NCBI GenBank assembly: GCA_000277445.1
Contig: AJWJ01000024.1
Span: forward strand, 1-64,000
Direction: 5' to 3'
Origin: Polysphondylium violaceum
Taxonomy: Eukaryota; Evosea; Eumycetozoa; Dictyosteliales; Dictyosteliaceae
Length of the DNA: 64,000 nt
Part shown: positions 22,983 to 35,020 of the stretch, in pieces
Numbering within the stretch: position 1 is the first letter of the stretch
Layout: every line of letters begins with the position of its first letter
Translations under genes and position numbers: made by a program
The notes under the pieces: model-generated
Database searches by the model: none
What the model saw: the letters and a program-made list of their open reading frames with translations, nothing else
Told to the model about the DNA's origin: nothing

Positions 22983-24544
22983 AATATTAATTTATAATTT
23001 ACTATAAAGAAAAGCGAGAATTTAAATAGTATTAAATTTAAATAGTATTATTGTGATCTCGTGTATCCAGCTTTCTACACCATAATTATTTTTCACCACC
23101 CAAAAACTTCCTTTTTTGATATCATATCACCATTATCTACTAATATTACTAGATGATGACCGGTAAATAGTATTAAAAACAACTCACAACTTATTTTTTT
23201 ATTTTTATCATAATTTACAACTCATCATATTTATTTTAAAACTTTTTTTTAGATTTAGATTTACCATTTTAGATTTATTTTTAAAATAAAACTTTTTTTT
23301 TTACCCCCTCTACACCCACATCCTGTTGATTCTAATTAATTATCAACAAAGACACCGACCATTGGATAATATTATTTATTTAGTGGTAGTGAGACAGTAT
23401 TCATATGATGAGTAGTAATCATGATTATTTTTATGGTCATCACCAAGGATGATGTCCATACACTTATAAAGTAGTTTTTCGGCTACTATGGTTTGCACGA
23501 CCACAATATTTCAATTTTATTAAATTAAATTATTATTATTATTTTAACTTTGTATGTGCTTTGTGTTTACCATAATAGGTATAATTGATTTATTTTGCTA
23601 GAATAATAATAAAATCAAAGTATTTATTTTTTTTTTTTTTTTTATTGATCTATGAACTACAAATCCATTTACTATAAATAAAAATCATTTGGCAAAAGAT
23701 TTTAATACCAATATTTACAAATTCATTTAATTGGTAACTCGATGTAGGTATAATTATCACTATTTATCATTATTGTGTATTGCTTTTAGTATACACACCA
23801 CCTCAATTTGTTTTGAAGAGAGGGGGAATTCTATTCAATTTGGAAAATACAACAAACACACTCTATTTTGTTTAAGGTAAAAATGGGGTTGATCAATAGT
23901 TTACATCCAAAATTTTGAAATTTTCATCCTTGTATCATTAAATACGAAATTTAACCCAACACATATCTCTTCCCACACCACTAAAGTGGTGTTAATTATT
24001 TGTGTTTTCTGATACATATTTGTATTGTCAACACACACACTCTTCTCCCTCTTTCCCCCTAAACAAAAAATCATTTCTTTTTTTCATTTGATTTTTGAAT
24101 TAATTTGAAGTGTACTTATTCCATTCAACCCCCTTCAATCTCGAATTTTATCACCTTCATCTTTTACTTTGTCTCTTGTTTTTTTTTTAACTAAAAGGGG
24201 AAAAATAATAATTCAATTTCGGTATTTCTAAATTTCCAATTTTCCTCATCCTCATACTCCGATGAATCAAGTTATCAATTTATTCCACTCAAGTAATTTA
24301 TTACAATATAAATAGTCTATTGTTGTCGTTGTTTTTTATTTTATTTTTTTTTTGTAACAGTTAATTTTTTGTTTTGTGGGGATATTGTTATTTATTTCTT
24401 TCTAAATACTATTGTTGTAAAAGTATTTATTTATTTTTTGTTTAATTTTAATCATAATTATATTAAATATTAATACAAATACCATTAATAAACAAAGTTA
24501 TTTATTTTTACCATAAGACTTTATAATTTTTATTTATTCAAGAA
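22983..24544. promoter_or_regulatory. 1.5-kb intergenic region before the sugar transporter
   Basis: Very AT-rich, with no coding signal. It contains a short hairpin (GTAG-TTTTTCGG-CTAC, about 23471-23486), a duplicated TTAAATAGTATTA near 23022-23052, a T run at 23625-23643, and C/A-rich clusters (CACACACAC, CTCTTTCCCCC) at 24030-24060. These are likely promoter elements of the downstream gene, but none can be assigned to a factor. Confidence 0.5.
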
Positions 24545-26059
24545 ATGGTTGCATTTTTAAATAGAATAGTTGATAAACCATGGTTTGTTGTTTATCTTAG
24601 TTGTTTGGGAGGTTTGATTTTTGGCTACAACACTGGTATTATTGTGGGAGGGTTGGGTCCAATCGCTGATAAATTTGATTTGGGCACCATCATGCAAGGT
24701 GTCGTGGTTTGTAGTATTTTATTGGGTGCTCTCTTGGGATCAGTATCTAGTGGTTTTATTGCTGATAAAATTGGTAGAAAACCTGTTATATTCTTTACTG
24801 GTATTTATTTATAATTTTATTCATTTATTTTGTAAATTCAAATACTAACTAGTATTTTATAATAGCAATTGCCACTATTGGAGGTTCTATTGGATCAGCT
24901 GTTGCAACTAATGTTGCCACTATTTGTGTATTAAGATTAATTCTTGGCTTGGGTGTCGGCTGTGCATCATCAGTATGTCCATTGATGGTAGCTGAAACTA
25001 CTCCACAAGAGAAAAAAGGTATTTATGGTGCATTTTTCCAAATTTCAATCACAGTTGGTATTTTCCTTGCTAATATCATTGCCTTGGCCTTGAAAAAGAT
25101 TGGAGAATCAAATTGGAGATGGATGTTTGCTCTTGGTGCTGTCCCAGGTGTATTGATGTTTTTCGTTTGGATCATCATCAAAGAATCGCCCATATATTTG
25201 GAAAAGAAAAATAGAATCAATCAATCAGCAGAAGTCCAGAAAAAGAGTAGCTTTTCTATTCTATTTTCCAAACAAAATAGAAAACCTATGTTTATTGGTT
25301 TCCTTTTGGCCACATTATCACAATTAACTGGTATCAATGCATTTATGTATTTCTCAACCACTATTTTCAAAGATGCTGGTATCTCTGGTGAATATGGACC
25401 TGATATCGCTGCTATTATTTTACAGTTTTGGAATGTTGCCACCACTTTGATCGCTCTCTTTGCTGTAAACAAAGTTGGTAGAAGAGTTTTATTATTGACA
25501 GGCTCATCTGTAATGACTGTTTGTGATCTTGTAATTGGTTTGGTATTTTTAGTAGCTTCTGGCAGTGCTAGAGGATGGGTAGCTATTGTATTCTTATTTA
25601 TCTTTATTGCTGGTTTTGAATCCTCTATTGGTGTATTAGTAAGTATTTTAAAAACTACCCTCAGTAATTTTTCTAAACTAATAATTAATTGTAACCATAC
25701 AGTTTTGGTTTGTAATCAACGAAATCATGGATGAAGATGCCAAAAACATTGGTGCCCCTATCATCAATGCCTTACAGTGGCTGTTTAATTTACTGTTATC
25801 CTTCTTTTTCTTATCTGTCGTTCAATATCTCGGTCAATATGTTATGTTTTTCATTTTTGGAGGCATAGGTATTTTCTGCACCTTGTTTTTAAAGATTTAT
25901 TTACCCAATCTCAACGCCCCATCTACCACCACCGTGCAAGAGCAAATTCACAACAATAATACCGTAGGCTCTGATGAATACTTCCAGCATGAAAAACACT
26001 CTGAAAAGCCTCTTACCACCCCTGAATTAAAAGCTGATCAACCCACCTTTCCAGCTTAA
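24545..26059 (+). CDS. MFS sugar transporter
   Basis: Exons 24545-24800, 24866-25638 and 25703-26059 give 461 residues, the usual size for the sugar porter family. Twelve hydrophobic helices are visible. Signatures include GYNTGIIVGGLG in helix 1, the loop 2-3 motif GFIADKIGRKP, LILGLGVGCASSVCPLMVAE, the mid-loop KESPIYLEKK (the PESPR-type site) and the helix 7 motif QLTGINAFMYFS. A second GRR motif (NKVGRRVLLL) lies in the C-terminal half. The two introns interrupt helices 3 and 10 in frame. The C-terminal 50 residues are a polar cytosolic tail. It probably imports hexoses or inositol across the plasma or vacuolar membrane; substrate cannot be told from sequence. Confidence 0.92.
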
Positions 26060-26786
26060 TCACCCATATTTTTCACATTAGATTAAGATTTAATTTACAC
26101 TCTCCTTTTATGGATACTCATCACTCTTTTTTTCAATTTAAATAAAAAATATACTCCTATTACCATTACAATACACTTTCTAATATAGGTTATTTTTTTT
26201 TTTTCTTATAATTTTAAATAAAAAAATACAAACGAATCAAAAAAGTACTCTTTTTTTACACTAACACATACACACTCCCACGCACACACCATCAAAAGAT
26301 TCGTAGTGATGCTTGCTATGGCTAATATATAGGTATCACTCTTTCATTTTTACAAAAAATGTTTTTTCATTGTGAAAAACACACAAACACACATCCTATA
26401 ATATAAAAATAGCAACCCTCCAATTTTTTTTTTACCTGTAACACGACACCCACTCAATGTTTTAAAGTTACAGCCCCACCTTTTTTTATATTTTTTCTAA
26501 ATACATACCCCCTCCATCCAATCAAAACATAACCACTCACCCCATTTATGTGTAGTTGTTGTTTAAATAATATATATAAAAAATTTGATTAAATATGATT
26601 TTCACACACATACACACATACTCACACATACTTTCTCTCTATATATCACAATGAATCAAATTGTATGTGATTATAAATAATAATAATTTCATTTCATTTA
26701 ATCATAATCCAAAGGTACACAAATAAAATAATTTTATACAAACTTATAAATAAAACTTTTATTTGTACATAAACACCTTTATCACA
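26060..26786. promoter_or_regulatory. Intergenic with CA-rich elements
   Basis: AT-rich but studded with CA-rich clusters, such as CACACTCCCACGCACACACC (26271-26290), CACACAAACACACATCC and CACACACATACACACATACTCACAC (26603-26627). These resemble developmental CA-rich elements of dictyostelid promoters. A four-codon ATG stretch followed by GTATGT at 26651 could be an upstream mini-ORF or a non-coding first exon, but this is not certain. Confidence 0.45.
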
Positions 26787-28980
26787 ATGGGGATTGTAAA
26801 GAAAAACAACAATGCACAAGTTTCGAAATTTGAAACCATGTTTGGTATAGACAAACGGTCATTGGCAATATTTAGAGTATTAGTCGGCTTGATTGGCATC
26901 TATGATATGTTTGAAAGATGGCCTGATATTAAAGCTCATTATTCTGGTAAATATTATTATTCTATTGCTTTATTTATTAATGTATATTTTATTAATAAGG
27001 TTTACCTATGTAGATGAAGGATTGATCCCAAGATCAATGGTAACTGATAACTTTTGGAATAAACAATGGTTTTCAATTCATTTAATTAGTGGATCAGTGC
27101 TTTGCATCCAATTAATCTTTATTGTAAATATGGTGGTTTGCTTTTTATTAATGATTGGCTATCGATCGAGACTGATGATGTTTTTCAATTACCTATTTAT
27201 TCTATCAATTCAATCAAGAAATAATATCGTTGGTCATGGTGGTGATGTCTATATGCGTGTAATTTGTTATTTTACCATGTTTCTTCCATTGGGATCAGTA
27301 TTTTCCATCGATAGTGCATTCAAGAAACCAGTGTTAAGAAGAGAAAACAAAAAATTATCTCTTGTTAATTTCTGTATGTATACATGTAGATGTAGTGTCT
27401 ATTTTAAATATTAATACAATATTCAATATATATATATAGGTACATTTGCAGTTATCTTACAAATTATATTTTTATATGTATTTTCATATGTACACAAAAC
27501 TGGTGATGAATGGAGAAAAGATTACACTGCCTCCTTTTTTGCTTTGAATTTAGATTATTTCAGAACATTTTTGGCTGATTGGATATTGAATTTCCCAACT
27601 CTATTGCAAATCATGACAGTGGCAGTATTGTATTATGAGGGTTTTGGCTTTTTGTTTTTATTCTCTCCAGTGTTGACTGCACCTGTAAAGGCATTTGGCG
27701 CAGTTGGATTCACAGCCCTTCATATTGGTTTTGCTGCATTCATGAGATTAGGTATCTTTAGTCCAATCTGTGCCACCGGTACCCTCCTTTTATATCCATC
27801 CTGGTTATGGGACCATCTGTTTAACTATGTGAGAACAAGAGAAAGAACTGATCTCAAAGTGTATTATAGTGGCAAGCACGGATACAGAATTGCTGCTCTT
27901 GTATCCACATTCTTCCTTCTTCCTGAAGTAGATGTATCCCCCATTCCCAACTCATTGGACCAAGAAGAAATCCAATCAAACAATAGTAGTGGAAGCAATG
28001 GTAACTTGTCCAATGAAAATGACGATGGCTCTATCAATATGCCATTTAGTCCCTCTATCAATTCCAACTGGATCATTGTTAAAGATCACAAAGGCATCAA
28101 ACACACCGGCTTCAAAGCATTCCTTACCATTTGCAAAGCCTCCCCCATCCTCACACCAGTAGCCAAAGTATTGGAAACTAGATTGGGCTCATACTATGGT
28201 AAAAAGACCCTTTCTCTTTGCGAGAGAGTCATTTGTAAATTAAATGATGATATCATTGTTGCCAAACCAGCCTACTCGTCACCAGTTGCTATGGGAAACC
28301 ACCTCTACCATCCCACCGGCTCTGAATACAGTCTATCTGATCCAATCATCCCAGATGAAGCTTCTAATCACTACTATAGAAGATTGAATAGAAAAGTCAG
28401 ATTCCTCAAAATCACAAAGAGGGCACTCTTTAATATGATTGCGGCCGTTAGTATTGTATTGGCTCTCAGCTGGAATTGTACAACAGTGGATTGTGGTGTT
28501 CCAATTGGACTTCCCCCATCACTTCATTGGACAGTGTTTTTGATTAGAGTTGATCAAATGTGGTCTATGTTTTCACCAAGACCACCTGCAGCCCATTGGT
28601 GGTATTTGTTTGAAGGGGAACTTGATGATGGCACTCAAATGGAGTTGTGGAACAACCAAGGACTCTACACATGGGAACCTAATCTTGCACCCTATTCCAG
28701 AGAAAAACCTGATCCCTATCCACCCTGCATTGGTAACCATAGATGGTTCAAGATCTACGAGAACCTCAACACTGGACAGGGCTATGAATTGATTAGATTG
28801 GGTATGGGTCGATGGGTATGTAGAGAATACAATACACGTCATTTGGGAGAAAAGAGACTACACAAATTCAACATTGTGTATCGTAATGAAAAACAAAACC
28901 TAGACAATACAAGAACCATTCAAAATGATATTATTCTCTGGAGTCATATTTGCTATGACAAAGCTACAACAACCTATTAA
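26787..28980 (+). CDS. HTTM (vitamin K-dependent gamma-carboxylase-like) membrane protein
   Basis: Exons 26787-26946, 27014-27373 and 27440-28980 give 686 residues. The N-terminal 300 residues form the HTTM domain: an RSLAIFRVLVGLIGIYDMFE first helix, then SRNNIVGHGGDVYMRVICYF, several further helices and GFTALHIGFAAFMRLGIF. This domain is shared with vitamin K-dependent gamma-carboxylase and many bacterial membrane proteins of unknown chemistry. A Ser/Asn-rich linker follows. The C-terminal part has another helix (ALFNMIAAVSIVLALSW) and conserved-looking segments WTVFLIRVDQMWSMFSPRPP and NHRWFKIYENL. Whether it carboxylates anything is unknown. The start is the first in-frame ATG. The intron boundaries were chosen by phase and fit exactly. 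Confidence 0.85.
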
Positions 28981-29088
28981 CCAACAATAAATAAATATTC
29001 ATTCCAATGTAAAGGGGAAAACTGTTTATATAATATATAAAAATTTATTTACTATTATTACTATTATATTGGTTGTTGTTCAAATCTG

Positions 29089-30815
29089 TTACGAAGACTC
29101 AACCTGAATTGGAAGAGCAGAGTAACCCTGTTCAGTTGGTCTCTTTTTCTTTAATATGAAATAAACTACGACCAAAAAGATAATACCAAGAAAAACAAAT
29201 ACAATAGGCAAAGAGATGGCCAAAGCTTTGTCTTTTTTAGACTTTGATGGTTTGGGTGTGATTGTAGGTGTTGGTGCTGGTTCGGAAGAACTACTGTTGG
29301 ACGAGGAACTTGATCCCCCGTTATTACATTTGGACCCAGAGTAGCCTGAACTACATGAGCATGTAAATGTATTATTGGCTTTAAGTGAACAAGTGCCATG
29401 ATCACAACCAAAACTTGAGAGTAAACATAACACTGGCACGTCGTCTTCACTACTACCGCCACCACCCCTCTTTTTACCAACGTCGTCCTCGTCGTTCTTT
29501 TCATTACTACCTTGCTCTTTTAAACAGATTCCCTTATTCTTTTGACAAGTGTTGCAGTTGATTGATGAACAAAAGTTGCAATTTGCAAATGATGAATCAT
29601 CACAGCCAAACTCTTGAGCCACACTGTTGTCTGCATATTTTGGATTGAGTGCTGTGTTGTTGTATACGTTGCCATTGAAAAGAAAACTTGTGGATGTCTG
29701 GTTGAAATAAAATGCCCCACCAATGTTGGCGGCTTTGTTGTCAAATATTGATGTCTTTGTGAGATCTAATTCGCTTTGTGTCGATGCTGAATATATATAC
29801 AATGCACCTCCATCGCTGGTAACTGTGTTGTTATAGATCTTGCAATTTGTCATTTGATTTTGTCTAATTGACGATCTTATATAAATGGCCCCACCTTGTT
29901 GGGCTGTATTTTCGTAAATGGAATTAGAGTCTGCTCCAATAAATTCTGTATCGATGGCACCGCCCTGTGGTGCAGAATTGTTCCTCAATGTGGATCCAGA
30001 GATATGTGTCTCTAAAGAAAAGATGGCACCACCACCACCCTGTTGAGCAATGTTTCCAATGAAGCCACTGGTTTGAACTGTAAGTTCTTGACTATATATA
30101 GCACCACCCATTGATGTTGCTGTGTTGTTTGAAAATGATGATCTAAATACATTTGTTGTGGAAGCATATATGGCCCCACCCAATCCTGTTGCAGAATTGT
30201 TTGTGAAAAAGCTAAAATAAACAGTGAGTGAAGTAGGATAACTGATGGATAGTGCACCTCCATCTACACCTGAACAATTGGTAAATGTGGTTTGGTAAAT
30301 CGATACAACACTCTGTGATGGTGGTGCAGTGATTGCAGAATTGATTGCATTGGTTATGTGTAATCCATTGACAGTCAAACTTGAACCACTCTTTATAAAT
30401 GGTGATCGATATTGACAATCAACAATTGGTGTTTGATCTCCAACATTTGATATAGTCAATCCGATAGCGAATGAAAAACTTAAATTACACGATGTCGATG
30501 AACTATAATAAGGATTTGGTAATGAAATCTTGAATTGAGACGTTGAATTTAAATTTTTAATACTTGATAAATATTCTAAACAATTTAAAATAGTTGGACA
30601 AACTCTATTATTATTGAATTAATTTGAATTAATATTTGTTTTGGAATTATAATTATTGAATCTCTCGATGATTACCTTATAGCTAATCCATTTGTATTAC
30701 ATGTTGATGGTTTTGTTGTATCTGCAAAACATTGATACAATGTTGCATCTACTGAATTTAAAACAAATAGGATTGTTAAAATCAATATTATTGAGTTTTG
30801 CCAATATTTATTCAT
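29089..30815 (-). CDS. GGAI-repeat (Pmp-like beta-helix) / EGF surface protein
   Basis: Two exons, 30815-30676 and 30604-29089, give 551 residues. An N-terminal signal peptide (MNKYWQNSIILILTILFVLN) precedes a region with at least eight GGA(I/L/F) motifs, such as GLGGAIYAST, SMGGAIYSQE and DGGALYIYS, alternating with N-x-A. This is the repeat of chlamydial polymorphic membrane proteins and pectate-lyase-like beta-helices, common on dictyostelid surface proteins. Next come a Cys-rich segment, one EGF-like domain (CDHGTC..CSCSSGYSGSKC), a Ser/Pro-rich stalk, a single transmembrane helix (ALAISLPIVFVFLGIIFLVV) and a short basic tail. It is thus a type I adhesion or recognition protein. Confidence 0.88.
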
Positions 30816-31517
30816 TTTTATGTATGTATAATGTGTGTATGTGTGGATACTATTGTGTGATGTGATATAATTATATCTATCTTGAAAATTTTAAAATGGT
30901 ATATATATTAAAAACTTAATGCCTCGCAAACATATGGCCAAACGGTGGTATCTTGATTATTAATATCAAGAAATTTATAAAAAAAAAAAGAAACAGAACA
31001 GATAATATGGTATGTGTATTAATTCAAAATACGTGATTTGATGGTTTATTTTTTTATTCTTTTTTTCTTTTTTTATTTTTTTTTTTTTTATTTAAAGCGG
31101 GGCTGACGAAATTTGCAATAAATTTAAGCCCTTTCGTTTTTCCAATGGAAAACTAGAAAGATGTTTCCGATGAGTGACAATTATTTTTTTTTATTTTTAT
31201 TTTTTTTTTGCAACTTTTTTTTTGTGTAGGAGTCCGTGCGTGGGCGAGATCGTTTTTTTTTCATTTTTCACAAAATTTGGTGGGCGAGAAAACAAAAAAT
31301 GTCAAACAACAATTTTTTTTGAGTGATGAAAAATTTTACATAATTTTTACGCAATGACTTGATTTTTACATGAGTTTTTGAAAAAAAAAATTTTATGAAC
31401 GCGCACGCTCCCACCCACCCGCGCCACACTACGCGTAAGAAGATCAAGCACTAGGCAGCTGCATTGTGTACTTGTTTTAATTTACATCTATCCTCAATAT
31501 ATATCGTATAATATAAT
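30816..31517. promoter_or_regulatory. Divergent promoter region with GC-rich motifs
   Basis: Between the surface protein (minus) and eIF3m (plus). It is mostly poly-T/AT DNA but contains a direct repeat of GTGGGCGAGA (31239-31248 and 31280-31289) and an unusual GC-rich block (31397-31436) with GCGCACGCTCCCACCCACCC and CTACGCGT, about 85-120 bp upstream of the eIF3m start. These are the only GC-rich islands nearby, so they are likely factor-binding sites. Confidence 0.5.
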
Positions 31518-33086
31518 ATGGCTATTTTTGTAGATTTAGCTTCAATCGAAGATTTACTCAATGACTTGATTAGTCACATTGAAAACCTTAGAAAAAAGAA
31601 AAACGCTGATTCAAGTTCAATCACTGAATATCAAAGATTAGTTGGTGAACAACGTTCTGTTGAATTTCTTTCTAAAATTGTATCAACTGAAACTGATTTC
31701 TTATTTAAAGAATGTAGAGATTCTGATAAAGGTTTGTATTATTATTGTTTTGGTGTCGATCAATTAGCATCACCATCATAGATGCTAACTATATAAATAA
31801 CATCATTTAAACAAAAGACTAACTACTATGTATAATAATTTAAACACAAACAACAAAAACATAACATCATATATAGATATTGAAGGTTTCTTTAATGTTA
31901 TTTTAACTATTTTACATAAATTAGAAAACGAAGATGAAATTAATATTGTATCACAAAAAATTAGAGATTCTTTAGCTTCAAACCCAACAGAAAACTCATC
32001 ATTAAAAATTAAAATGTAATATTATAGATATAGATAGATATATATGGTTGATAGATATAGATATAGAGCTATAGAGTTAGATATACAATTAGCACCATAT
32101 TTATTTTTTTACACATAATAAAAAAAAAAAAAAAAAAAGAAGAAAAAGAAAAGAAAACTAACATTGTTAATTATAATACAACAATCAATCAAATCAACAT
32201 TTAATATAAATCAACAACAAATAATAATAGTTTAACAAATCTTTTCAATTCATTCTCAACTAAATCACAACAAAGATATGAAATTTTTGTATCTTTGGTT
32301 AAATTAGCAGCAGACTCTGGTAATATGGAATTTGTACAAAATCAAACTAATCAACTTGAAGAGTGGATTGAGGAATGGGCAATCTCAACAGCCAAAATTA
32401 GAATTATCTATCATCTCATGAGCAATATATTTAAATCAAGCAACAAAATGCAATCACATAAATTTTTAGTTAAATTCTTACAAACTTTCACCAAAGATGA
32501 TGCAGCTGAAGCTGAACAAGAATCAATTAGAGCATGCATTGAAGCCATCAGTATTCCAGAACTCTATCAATCCGACTATTTATTGGAATTAGCAGCCATT
32601 CAACATTTGGAAAACAATCAATCCTACTCTAAAACTTTTGAACTCATGAAAATTTTTGCCACCGAACAATTGGAAGCTTTTGTACAATTCCAACAAAGAA
32701 ATCCAGAATTCATTAAACAAATTGGTTTAAATGAAAACGATTGTTTACAAAAGATTCGTCTCCTCTCATTGGCCACACTCACCAGTGAACAAAGCAAAGT
32801 TCCCTATTCCCTCATCTCTAAAATTCTCCAAATCGAAGAGGATCAAGTTGAAATGTGGGTCATCAACGCCATGGAAGGTGAATTGTTGGATGCCAAACTC
32901 GATCAATTAAACAAAATTGTCAATGTAAACTCTTCAACTCAAAGAGTTTTCAATAAATCACAATGGTCTCAATTAGGTTTACGTTTTGGTGCTTGGAGTG
33001 CCTCTGTAAAGACTCTTCTTCAAGTTATTGACAATGCCAAAAATACTCAAGTTAAACCATTTTATTTCCAAAATAATCGTCAATAA
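31518..33086 (+). CDS. eif3m: Translation initiation factor eIF3 subunit M
   Basis: Exons 31518-31731, 31877-32015 and 32231-33086 give 402 residues, close to other eIF3m proteins. eIF3m is one of the PCI-domain subunits of eIF3, which holds the 43S pre-initiation complex on the small ribosomal subunit. Seen: a helical N-terminal half (start MAIFVDLASIEDLLNDLISH), the LTNLFNSFSTKSQQRYEIFV segment created across the second intron, and a C-terminal PCI domain (LLSLATLTSEQSKVPYSLIS, then the winged-helix stretch ILQIEEDQVEMWVINAMEGE). The first donor is GTTTGT, weaker than usual, but phase and conserved sequence fix it. Upstream GC-rich motifs are probably its promoter. Confidence 0.92.
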
Positions 33087-33556
33087 ACTAAAAATATAAT
33101 TTAAAAATAAAACAACTTCATAGTAGTTGTGGTAAGATTCATTGAATTTCGTGGTGGTAAAATAAACATTACCATCAAACGGAATTAAATGAATATTATA
33201 AATTAATTAATTAAGATCTCTTGATTTTTAATATTGAGAAAACAGTTGGCGCCTTTTTTATAATATGAACTTCAAATTTTCAAAAAATTTAGCTGTTGGA
33301 TGACAAAATTTGAATTTTATTGTTTTTGAAAAAAAAAATTTTTCATTTTGAATCAACACATTCACACACTACAAACCAAAACTCTATCATTCATTTATAG
33401 ATTTATTATTATTTTTTTTTTTTTATAAATTAAAAAAATATACACAATTGTATTATTCAATACTACTGCATCCACCAAAAAACAATCAATTAAAAAGAAA
33501 TCTTTTCCTTTATTTTTTAATATTTAGCAAAACACTCACTCATAAATACAAATAAA
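33087..33556. other. Intergenic, upstream of H2A.Z
   Basis: AT-rich, with poly-A/T runs at 33326-33340 and 33410-33424. No coding signal. Confidence 0.6.
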
Positions 33557-34339
33557 ATGGTAAATATCTTATTTCTTTTATACATACTACACTACAGATA
33601 CATCAAATTATAATAATAATAAAGTGATTTCTAAATCTAGCAAAAACTAACTCGAAAAAAATCTCTTTTGACACTACCACTTTTTTTTTTTAATATCTGT
33701 GTTTGTGTGACAAAAACCAAACTATATTTGTATAGTCTGAAAAAGAAGTTACTAAAGAAAAGAAAGTTGCAGCTCCAGCACCAACTCCAGCTGCTGCTGC
33801 CTCTGCTTCAACCACTGAATCTGAAAAAAAAGTAAAAAAAACACCAGTTACCAAATCTGCAAAAGCTAATCTTTGTGTAAGTGTTTATTTAATTTTTTAT
33901 TTGTACAATCATTTGCATATGTGGTCTAATTTAAACAACATAATAGTTCCCAGTAGGTAGAATTCATAGAATGCTCAAGGATAAAGTATCAGTGAAAAGA
34001 GTATCTGTTTTAGCAGCAGTGTATTTGGCAGCTATTTTGGAATATCTCACCTCTGAGGTCTTGGAGTTGACCACTAGTACCCTTACCAAAGACTATCATG
34101 TCAGAAGAATTACACCAAGACATCTCTTACTCTCTATTAAAACTGATGAAGAGTTGGATAATTTAATCAGAAGTATGATTATTTCTATTATAGTGTTTTT
34201 AATTTCTCGTTTCGTAAATACTAATCAACTATCTTTCCAATTAGCTTCAACTACTATTGCCGGTGGTGGTGTCCTCCCACACATTCACAAGGTGTTGTAC
34301 AAAAAAGGTGAAGAAAAAGGTGCTCCAGTCAAACACTAA
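33557..34339 (+). CDS. H2AZ: Histone H2A.Z variant with start-codon intron
   Basis: Exon 1 is only the ATG (33557-33559). Exons 2-4 are 33736-33876, 33947-34172 and 34245-34339. Total 154 residues. The histone fold is that of H2[54 protein letters not shown] and [18 protein letters not shown], and no H2A C-terminal SQ tail. The N-terminal tail is about 25 residues longer than animal H2A.Z and rich in Lys and Ala, as in other dictyostelid H2A.Z proteins. It replaces H2A in nucleosomes at promoters. The GTAAAT donor directly after ATG is supported because the upstream frame has no alternative start and the second exon begins SEKEV. Confidence 0.92.
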
Positions 34340-34597
34340 ACTAAAAAAAAAAAACAAACAACCATCCACTCAGATCTTTATGATCTTTATTTTTTTTTTT
34401 TTTTTTTTTTTTTCTTTCTTTCTCTCTCCCTCTCAATGTATATCATCTCCCCCAGATGATTGCGTATTTCTTGATCAACCAATCAATCTATGTAAATGAA
34501 TTAAATATTAAAACAAAAAAACCAAAAAAAAATAAAAAAAGATTAATTTTTAAAAAAATCTTTGGAGGATGGTCAAAGCAATAATATGCACGAATTG
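34340..34597. other. H2A.Z 3' flank
   Basis: Contains a T-rich run (34390-34412), a CT-rich patch and poly-A stretches; likely the 3' UTR and polyadenylation region. No gene. Confidence 0.5.
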
Positions 34598-34753
34598 TTA
34601 AATATCAATCTTCTTGATCCAATTATTTTTTAAGATCTTTTTCATCTTAGCGCCCATATTAATGGACCCACTAGGATCAACAAAAGACTTTGTTGTGTTT
34701 ATACATGGCACATTGATTTCAATTTTAGCCAAACTATCAACTTTGACTATCAT
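34598..34753 (-). CDS. Possible 51-residue ORF
   Basis: An ATG-to-TAA ORF reading MIVKVDSLAKIEINVPCINT at its start and MKKILKNNWIKKIDI at its end. It has ordinary amino-acid composition for a spot where random AT-rich DNA would give Lys/Asn/Ile/Phe strings. A stop lies four codons upstream of the ATG. No family is recognised. It could equally be a relic of a larger gene. Confidence 0.3.
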   Translation of the reverse strand: MIVKVDSLAKIEINVPCINTTKSFVDPSGSINMGAKMKKILKNNWIKKIDI

Positions 34754-35020
34754 TTTTGAAATTGACTTTTGAATTTATAAACACGCAAGTACTTTGGCTC
34801 AAATGGTCACAATTGAGTTGGTAAAAATTTATTTTTATAAAAAATCTATGTAGATGAAGCTCAATACTGAGTATAAAGCGGTGTTTCATATCTTTTTCCA
34901 AAAGGTAAAATAGATTAATAATATTTTATTGTTTAAATTTACACAATTGGAAAAATCTTTGGTGAAAAAAAAAAAAACAAAAAAAAAAAAAAAAAAGAAA
35001 TTTAGTTCTAAATTAGTAAT

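Noticed and set aside
26651-26662. ATG plus three codons followed by GTATGT, a possible tiny first exon of the HTTM gene
   Set aside because: The downstream exon already has a suitable ATG and no acceptor joins the two in a required frame.
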